DNA from: Desulfovibrionaceae bacterium UBA3823
Lineage (GTDB): Bacteria > Desulfobacterota > Desulfovibrionia > Desulfovibrionales > Desulfovibrionaceae
Assembly (NCBI GenBank): GCA_002369295.1
Contig: DFDR01000101.1
Coordinates: forward strand, 7,517 to 12,794
Reading direction: 5' to 3'
Length of the DNA: 5,278 bases
Every line of letters begins with the position of its first letter. Positions within the stretch are counted from its first letter, which is position 1. The translations under genes were made by a program, and so were the position numbers. Of this stretch, positions 1-4,538 are shown piece by piece. The notes beneath the pieces are model-generated. The model was not told where the DNA came from. It saw only the letters and a program-made list of their open reading frames with translations, and did not search any database.

Positions 1-1485
1 CTCTACGAGCTTGCCGGGGAGACGCCTGAAGGCAGCCAGGAACGCTTCCTGCAGGGACTCGCGCTCGGCGAGGCCATGGCCATGCAGGCCCAGGACCTCG
101 CCTTTTTCCTGCGCACCCTGTCCCTGCCCGAGGATGCCGAAGCCAGGGATCTTGCCAGGGAGCTTGCGCGCACGGCAAAGCTCCTGACCGATGCCGGCCT
201 TGCGTACCTCAGCCTCGACCGCCAAGCCGACACCCTCTCCGGCGGCGAAGCCAGGCGCCTGCAGCTGGTGCGGCACATGGCAAGCACCCTCAGCGGCGTC
301 ACCTACATTCTGGACGCTCCCACCTTCGGACTCCATCCCTACGATGCGGCCCGCATGGCCCGCCTGCTCTGCCGCCTGCGCGACCGGGGCAACACCGTGG
401 TCGTCTCGGAGCACAGGCGCCAGACCATCGAAGCCGCGGACCAGATCATCGAGTTCGGTCCCGGCGCCGGCAGACGGGGCGGCGGCGTCATCTTCCAGGG
501 CACGCTCGAGGACCTCAAGCGCGCAGGCACGCCCACGGCCCGGTGGCTTGCCGAAAACATCTCCGTCAACCCCGCACCCCGCGCCTGGACCGCCACGCTG
601 GACGTGCGGGGCGCTTCGCGCCACAACTTGAAGCGCATCGACGTCTCCTTTCCCAAGGGCGTGCTCACCGCCGTCGCCGGCGTTGCGGGATCGGGCAAGT
701 CAACGCTCTGCAGTCTGGAGCTGCCGGCCCAGCATCCCGAATGCCTCGTCCTGCCGAAGCGGCCGCCCGCCCAGGAACTGCGCATCACCGTTGGCGCCCA
801 TGCGGGCGTGCTCGAAGCCATGGCAGGCCACTACGCCCAGGCCTCGGGCAAGGACAGCGCATGCTTCCTGCCCCTCGCCCCCGCTTCTGTTCAGAGATCC
901 AAACAGGACGCAGGCCAGGTGCCAGGGCTTCCCCGGCGCTTTCCCCACGCCCCGGGACGCAGCGTTGAAGAGATCGACTGGAACGACGAGGCAGCCGGCT
1001 TTACCCTTGGCGACAAGACCATGGCCGAAGCCATGGCGCTCACCGTCGAGGAGGCGCCGGAATTCTTCGGCGACCCCGCCATGGCGGAAAAGCTTGCCCC
1101 CCTCGCCGAAGCTGGCCTTGGCTACCTCGCCCTCGGCCAGCCTCTGGCAAGCCTCTCTCAGGCGGAGTACCAGCGCCTCGTGCTGGCGGGCATGCTGGAC
1201 TGCCGGGACGCCGTCCTTGTCCTGGACGAGCCCTGCCAGGAGCTCGACGCCGAAGGCGTGCGCAGGCTCACCGGCCTGTTCAGGCGCCTCTGCGCCCAGA
1301 ACTGCACCTGCATCGTCATCGAGCACCGTCTGGAATTCGTCGCCATGGCCGACTGGGTGCTGGACATGGGCCCCGAAGGCGGCAACCGCGGGGGAGAGAT
1401 CCTCTTTGCCGGCACGCCGGGCGACCTGCTTGGCTGCGAGAACTCCTTCACCGCAGAGCACCTGCGCTCCCAGCGCTTCGTTTAG
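1..1485 (+). CDS. UvrA-like ABC ATPase, C-terminal part (start outside window)
   Basis: This is the C-terminal 494 codons of a UvrA-family protein; the frame is open from base 1. UvrA proteins are DNA-binding ABC ATPases with two nucleotide-binding domains; true UvrA finds DNA damage for excision repair, while short UvrA-like paralogues are often tied to drug resistance or have no known role. Residues are counted from the first codon here. NBD1 has the signature LSGGE (79-83), Walker B LDAP (Ala106 in place of the catalytic Glu), GLHP and SEH (His138). NBD2 has Walker A GVAGSGKST (227-235), a degenerate signature LSQAE (385-389), Walker B LDEP (Glu410) and IEH (His442). A family-typical GLGY-LALGQP stretch precedes the second signature, and the end (ENSFTAEHLRSQ) resembles UvrA ends. 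The second zinc module has no CxxC pairs and the NBD2 Q-loop is not recognisable. Family assignment is firm. A role in nucleotide excision repair is doubtful; a specialised paralogue or a decaying gene is more likely. Confidence 0.85.
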   Translation, partial: LYELAGETPEGSQERFLQGLALGEAMAMQAQDLAFFLRTLSLPEDAEARDLARELARTAKLLTDAGLAYLSLDRQADTLSGGEARRLQLVRHMASTLSGVTYILDAPTFGLHPYDAARMARLLCRLRDRGNTVVVSEHRRQTIEAADQIIEFGPGAGRRGGGVIFQGTLEDLKRAGTPTARWLAENISVNPAPRAWTATLDVRGASRHNLKRIDVSFPKGVLTAVAGVAGSGKSTLCSLELPAQHPECLVLPKRPPAQELRITVGAHAGVLEAMAGHYAQASGKDSACFLPLAPASVQRSKQDAGQVPGLPRRFPHAPGRSVEEIDWNDEAAGFTLGDKTMAEAMALTVEEAPEFFGDPAMAEKLAPLAEAGLGYLALGQPLASLSQAEYQRLVLAGMLDCRDAVLVLDEPCQELDAEGVRRLTGLFRRLCAQNCTCIVIEHRLEFVAMADWVLDMGPEGGNRGGEILFAGTPGDLLGCENSFTAEHLRSQRFV

Positions 1486-1553
1486 CAGGCCAGCCAGCGC
1501 GCCTTGAAGGCGTCAGCAGGCTCCGCAGGAAGGAAGCATTCCAGAAAACGGGC

Positions 1554-1582
1554 TTGCCATGGCTCGCGGCAACCGGTACCAT
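1554..1582 (+). promoter_or_regulatory. Candidate sigma70-type promoter of the WYL regulator gene
   Basis: TTGCCA at 1554-1559 (5 of 6 matches to the -35 consensus) is followed by exactly 17 bp and TACCAT at 1577-1582 (4 of 6 matches to the -10 consensus). Transcription would start near 1589, giving a leader of about 84 bases before the ATG at 1673. The same two hexamers with the same spacing recur before the adaptor gene at 4469-4497, which supports the call. The -35 box overlaps the palindrome GCCATGGC (1556-1563) and an inverted repeat TTGCC-N9-GGCAA (1554-1572), a possible operator. The assignment is by pattern only. Confidence 0.45.
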
Positions 1583-1658
1583 TCTACCCAAAATCCGGAA
1601 CGCCGCAGCGCCAGGCCCTGTCCCGCATGGCTGCATGCGGAAGGACGCAGGCTGCTGC

Positions 1659-1665
1659 AAGGAGG
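1659..1665 (+). promoter_or_regulatory. Ribosome binding site of the WYL regulator
   Basis: AAGGAGG lies 7 bases before the ATG at 1673. It is a near-perfect Shine-Dalgarno sequence at good spacing and decides the start in favour of 1673 over the in-frame ATG at 1559. The earlier ATG has no comparable site and sits inside the candidate promoter. Confidence 0.85.
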
Positions 1666-1672
1666 GGACGCG

Positions 1673-2974
1673 ATGCAGAAGAAGGACGACGCAACAAGCG
1701 GCAACAAGCTGCTCCGGCTGTTCCAGTTCCTGATGGCCAACAGCGGCAGGCACTACCAGACCGAGCTGAGCGCCAGACTCAACTGCTCGCCGCAGACCGT
1801 CATTCGCCTCATGCGGGAGATCGAGGCTGTCGTGGGCAGCAGCCTCGAGCTCGGGCGCGAGGGACACCGCCGCTGGTACCGCTTCAAGCCGAAGCAGTAC
1901 AACCGCCTGGGGCTGCACCTCGCCGAACTCGACTTCCTGAGCGTGTTCAGCGATCTGGCGTCTCCCTTCCTGACCGAAGAAGAGCGCCGGCGCATCGATT
2001 CGAGCCTCTTCAACTTCTCCATGATCCTGGCCGATCCCTCCTACCTGGGCGACATGACCACGGCCTCCAAGGGCAGCTTCGTCTTCACGAGCAGGGGGTG
2101 CATCGACTACAGCTCGCACTTCGAGATCCTCGACCAGCTCGCCAGGGCCCTGCGGGAGAATTTCGTCTGCCGCATAAACTACAGGCTGGTCGGCGGCACG
2201 GAGGTGAAGGAGCACATCTTTGCGCCCAGCCGCTTCGTGAGCATGAGCGGCGCCATCTACATCCTCGGCGCCATCCTCAGCAAGGACTGCAGCAACCTCA
2301 GGCGCCTTACCAGTCTGGCCGTGCACCGCATCCTCGATATCGAAGTGACAGACAAGCACTCCCCCTTCGAGATAACCGAACGGGATCTCAGCATGTTCGG
2401 AATGCCCTGGCACGAGCCGCGCAACTTCTGCATCCGCTTCGCGCCAGGCCCCGCCTCGGACTACGTTCGCGAACGCGTCTGGAGCGACCAGCAGCGTCTC
2501 TTCGAGATGGATGACGGCGGGGTCATTCTGGAGATCGTTTCCCGCAGCGAACCCGAGGTGATAAGCTGGGTGCGCAGCTTCGGCAAGGATGCCGTGCTGC
2601 TCAACAAGGACAAGATGGAGGCGAGGGAGGTCATCCCCAACTACGCCCAGCCTGGCGCAACGCATTACTTCGAGGATATCGGCATCGACATGCCCGACTT
2701 GGCCGATGCGGGCGAACCGGCGCTGGGGACGGCGGAAGGACGCTTCACGGCACTGGACAAGGACGGAAAGGACGCCTGGAGCAGGGCGCCGGCAAACAGC
2801 GGGGACAGCGGACAGAACGGCGCGGAGAACGCAGACTTCGGCAGAGTGGCCCACGCGGGCCAGAACGCGGCAGAGGATGCCGTTCAGGCAGCCGTCCAGC
2901 CCGCAGACCAGCCGAAAAGGCGCCTTCTGCGTCCCGCCATGCGCCGCAGGGGCATGCCCCGGAGAAAGGTCTAG
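1673..2974 (+). CDS. WYL-domain transcriptional regulator (HTH + WYL) with long C-terminal tail
   Basis: A 433-residue predicted cytoplasmic DNA-binding regulator. Residues 11-66 form a helix-turn-helix of the HTH_11/DeoR-like type (NKLLRLFQFL, then the recognition-helix region SPQTVIRLMREIE), ending in a wing-like strand at RRWYRFKP (67-73). A helical linker follows. Residues about 152-225 match a WYL domain: a strand near 165-171, the motif region IYILGAIL (195-202) where Trp-Tyr-Leu is changed to Ile-Tyr-Ile, and the conserved arginine pattern of the R-x-F-x-L-x-R-I type (Arg210/211 and Arg219). Residues 250-312 resemble the WCX extension. WYL domains are known to bind ligands such as nucleic acids or nucleotides and to switch repressors or activators. 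Residues 313-433 are low in complexity, rich in Asp, Asn, Gly and Ala, and end in a basic stretch (KRR, MRRRGMPRRKV). The start at 1673 is set by AAGGAGG. The gene lies 187 bp after the UvrA-like gene with its own candidate promoter; autoregulation is plausible but unproven. Confidence 0.88.
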   Translation: MQKKDDATSGNKLLRLFQFLMANSGRHYQTELSARLNCSPQTVIRLMREIEAVVGSSLELGREGHRRWYRFKPKQYNRLGLHLAELDFLSVFSDLASPFLTEEERRRIDSSLFNFSMILADPSYLGDMTTASKGSFVFTSRGCIDYSSHFEILDQLARALRENFVCRINYRLVGGTEVKEHIFAPSRFVSMSGAIYILGAILSKDCSNLRRLTSLAVHRILDIEVTDKHSPFEITERDLSMFGMPWHEPRNFCIRFAPGPASDYVRERVWSDQQRLFEMDDGGVILEIVSRSEPEVISWVRSFGKDAVLLNKDKMEAREVIPNYAQPGATHYFEDIGIDMPDLADAGEPALGTAEGRFTALDKDGKDAWSRAPANSGDSGQNGAENADFGRVAHAGQNAAEDAVQAAVQPADQPKRRLLRPAMRRRGMPRRKV

Positions 2975-3089
2975 CGGCGCCCCGCCTGGCGTCGGCGCCC
3001 CCGCCTGCCCTGCGCCTGCGGGAGCCTGTGCCGTCCCGCACGGGAGAAGCGGCCAGGCTCTGCGCAAGCCTCTTCGCCAGATCTTCTGC

Positions 3090-3115
3090 GCAGCGGGGCG
3101 CTTTCGCCCCGCAGC
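3090..3115 (+). terminator. Strong GC hairpin, possible terminator of the WYL gene (no T-tract)
   Basis: GCGGGGCG (3093-3100) and CGCCCCGC (3105-3112) pair perfectly over 8 bp around a CTTT loop. Beyond an A-A mismatch, two more G-C pairs extend the stem (3090-3091 with 3114-3115). It lies 116 bases after the stop of the WYL gene. No run of T follows, so it is not a standard intrinsic terminator. It could slow polymerase, protect a 3' end, or be part of another RNA structure. Confidence 0.35.
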
Positions 3116-3248
3116 CCCTGGCTTCCCCGACACGGCACCCCCGGGAGCGGAGACGTTTGCCCCGGCCTGAAGCGCCCCCCACAAGCCGGCACAAGGCTGA
3201 AGCTTTCGCCTGAACAAGCTGCACGCCGGGGCGGACGCTCTCCTGTCT

Positions 3249-3266
3249 GAGGCGGCAGAGGCGGCG
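3249..3266. repeat. 9-bp tandem repeat, two copies
   Basis: GAGGCGGCA is followed directly by GAGGCGGCG, an 8 of 9 match, in the non-coding gap. It shares the GCGGCA core with the repeat at 3302-3319. No function is evident. Confidence 0.5.
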
Positions 3267-3301
3267 CCCTGCACCTTGCGGACTGCACGGCTGGGGCCGA
3301 G

Positions 3302-3319
3302 TCTGCGGCATCTGCGGCA
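3302..3319. repeat. Perfect 9-bp tandem repeat, two copies
   Basis: TCTGCGGCA occurs twice back to back in the non-coding gap, followed by TTTGTCA. It may be a product of replication slippage or a pair of protein-binding half-sites on one face of the helix. Nothing distinguishes these options here. Confidence 0.55.
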
Positions 3320-3440
3320 TTTGTCACGGCGGCAACCCGCTGCAGAGGCTATGCGTGCACGGCGGTCTTCCCTTCCCCGCCGTCCCGGCCCCAGTCCGCC
3401 CCATCCCGCCGCACCAGGCTCGCCACCAGACTCCATCGCC

Positions 3441-3447
3441 AGGGAGG
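3441..3447 (+). promoter_or_regulatory. Ribosome binding site of the polyferredoxin gene
   Basis: AGGGAGG lies 8 bases before the ATG at 3456. It selects this start over the upstream in-frame ATGs at 3276 and 3351, whose extra residues are Arg/Pro/Ser-rich and do not look like protein. Confidence 0.75.
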
Positions 3448-3455
3448 CTTCTTCC

Positions 3456-4460
3456 ATGCCCCGCAGCCAGTCCTTCGGCCCCTCAGCCCTGCACCGCCTC
3501 GTGCAGGCCGTCTTCTTCCTTGCCATGCTTGCTGCCGGCATCCAGTTCGCCTTCTTTGCGGCCTGGGCCATGGGCGCCAGCGAGCGCTTTGTTCCGCGGC
3601 CCGCCTCGGCCGAGGGCTTCCTGCCCATCTCGGCCCTCATCGCCCTGAAGCGCCTGGTCCTGACGGGCCAGTGGGATCCCGTGCATCCCGCAGGCCTTGC
3701 CATTCTCCTCTGCGCCCTCGCGGCGGCCCTGTTCTTCCGCAAAGGCTTCTGCGGCTACGTCTGCCCCCTGGGAACCCTCTCCCACTGGCTCTTCCGGCTT
3801 GGGCGCAGGGCCGGGTGCATGCACCAGCCCTCCCCGAGGCTCGGCTTCCTCTGGACCCTTCCCAAGTACGTCCTGCTCGGCTTCGTGCTCTGGATACCCT
3901 TCGGGCTCATGGACCTCGAGGCCTGCGAGGCCTTTCTCCTCAGCCGCTACAACATGGTGGCAGACACGAAGATGCTCCTCTTCTTCCTGCATCCCTCGGC
4001 CACGCTTGCGGCCTGCCTTGCCTTCCTTGCCGGCGGAAGCCTGCTCTTCCCCTCCTTCTGGTGCCGCTGCTTCTGTCCCTACGGCGCCCTGCTGGGCCTG
4101 CTCTCCGTCTGCTCCCCCCTTGCCGTGCGGCGCGACAGCAGGCTCTGCACCGGCTGCCGGCAGTGCCAGGCCCACTGCCCCCAGGGCATTGCCGTGCATC
4201 TGGCAGAGCGCATTGCCTCGCCCGAGTGCACGGGCTGCCTGGAATGCCAGGGACACTGTCCCAGCAAGGGCTGCCTTGAAGTCCATGCCGGCTGGGGGCG
4301 CAGAAGCGCGAGGCTTCCCTGGTGGAGCATGGCCCTGCTGACGGCAGGCCTTGTCCTTGGCGTCTGGCTGGCCGCCAGGGCTGCGGGACACTGGGACAGC
4401 ACCCTGCCGAAGGAGGCGGTGCGCCTGCTCCACGAGGGCATAGCAAGCCTGCGGCACTAG
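3456..4460 (+). CDS. NapH/NosR-like membrane polyferredoxin (4Fe-4S binding protein)
   Basis: A 334-residue inner-membrane iron-sulfur protein that probably carries electrons between the quinone pool or a cytoplasmic donor and a periplasmic or membrane partner. Membrane segments are seen near residues 14-38, 77-95, 136-152, 172-196 and 288-309. The first CX3CP motif is CGYVCP (99-104) just after segment 2; the second is CRCFCP (203-208) after segment 4, with an extra Cys205 in its middle. Two ferredoxin motifs follow: C231-x2-C234-x2-C237-x3-C241-P and C258-x2-C261-x2-C264-x3-C268-P, enough for two 4Fe-4S clusters facing the cytoplasm. This layout is typical of the NapH/NosR/CcoG group; NapH is usually shorter, and the fifth, C-terminal membrane segment is an addition relative to the four-segment NapH plan. 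No FMN-binding domain or twin-arginine signal is present. Its partner cannot be identified from the window, so I give no gene symbol. It lies 78 bp before a lipoprotein efflux adaptor on the same strand. Confidence 0.9.
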   Translation: MPRSQSFGPSALHRLVQAVFFLAMLAAGIQFAFFAAWAMGASERFVPRPASAEGFLPISALIALKRLVLTGQWDPVHPAGLAILLCALAAALFFRKGFCGYVCPLGTLSHWLFRLGRRAGCMHQPSPRLGFLWTLPKYVLLGFVLWIPFGLMDLEACEAFLLSRYNMVADTKMLLFFLHPSATLAACLAFLAGGSLLFPSFWCRCFCPYGALLGLLSVCSPLAVRRDSRLCTGCRQCQAHCPQGIAVHLAERIASPECTGCLECQGHCPSKGCLEVHAGWGRRSARLPWWSMALLTAGLVLGVWLAARAAGHWDSTLPKEAVRLLHEGIASLRH

Positions 4461-4464
4461 CGCA

Positions 4465-4506
4465 GGCCTTGCCAGACAGGAGGCGGGGACGTACCATCGC
4501 AAGGCC
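4465..4506. repeat. Perfect 8-bp inverted repeat bracketing the adaptor promoter
   Basis: GGCCTTGC (4465-4472) and GCAAGGCC (4499-4506) are exact reverse complements separated by 26 bp. The left arm overlaps the candidate -35 box and the right arm begins one base after the -10 box, over the expected transcription start. This fits an operator for a dimeric regulator. If transcripts read through from the polyferredoxin gene, the arms could instead form an RNA hairpin; no T-tract follows. Confidence 0.5.
4469..4497 (+). promoter_or_regulatory. Candidate sigma70-type promoter of the adaptor gene
   Basis: TTGCCA (4469-4474), 17 bp, then TACCAT (4492-4497): the same two hexamers and spacing as before the WYL regulator gene, with an unrelated spacer sequence. 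The expected start of transcription is near 4504, leaving a leader of about 35 bases before the ATG at 4539. This suggests the adaptor gene can be expressed separately from the polyferredoxin gene. Confidence 0.45.
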
Positions 4507-4538
4507 GACTTCCCCCATCCCTGCTGGAGCATGCCGCC

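Larger units (their letters stand above)
2975..3455. other. 481-bp gap without a credible gene
   Basis: No frame on either strand gives a protein-like sequence. Open frames here read as Arg/Pro/Ser-rich strings typical of GC-rich DNA and lack a convincing ribosome binding site. The stretch holds one perfect GC-rich hairpin (3093-3112), two short 9-bp tandem repeats (3249-3266 and 3302-3319) and, at its end, the Shine-Dalgarno sequence of the polyferredoxin gene. I found no -35/-10 pair at proper spacing; TTGTCA at 3321 and TATGCG at 3350 are 23 bp apart. It may be a long leader, a decayed gene or an unrecognised small RNA locus. Confidence 0.6.

Noticed and set aside
1500..1512. CGCC-TTGAA-GGCG hairpin after the UvrA-like gene as a terminator
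   Set aside because: The stem has only four pairs and no T-tract follows.
1482..1583. Minus-strand open stretch of 33 codons before a stop at 1482-1484, reading like a protein C-terminus (FLECFLPAEPADAFKARW)
   Set aside because: It has no ATG, GTG or TTG start, is closed upstream by a stop at 1584-1586, and no continuation in another frame looks like protein. It could be a gene remnant, but it is too short to support.
1559..1672. Upstream in-frame ATG at 1559 adding 38 residues to the WYL regulator
   Set aside because: No ribosome binding site precedes it, the added residues are not family-like, and it overlaps the candidate promoter; AAGGAGG before 1673 is far better.
2976..2999. Two GGCGCC copies after the WYL stop as a terminator stem
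   Set aside because: Six pairs with a 12-base loop and no T-tract; such palindromes are common in GC-rich DNA.
3321..3355. TTGTCA and TATGCG as a promoter for the polyferredoxin gene
   Set aside because: The spacing is 23 bp, well outside the 16-18 bp range, and the -10 match is poor.
1448..3742. A 764-codon open frame on the minus strand
   Set aside because: It runs antisense to the whole WYL gene and the gap. Its composition is typical of the mirror frame of GC-rich genes, and no family motifs or ribosome binding site support it.
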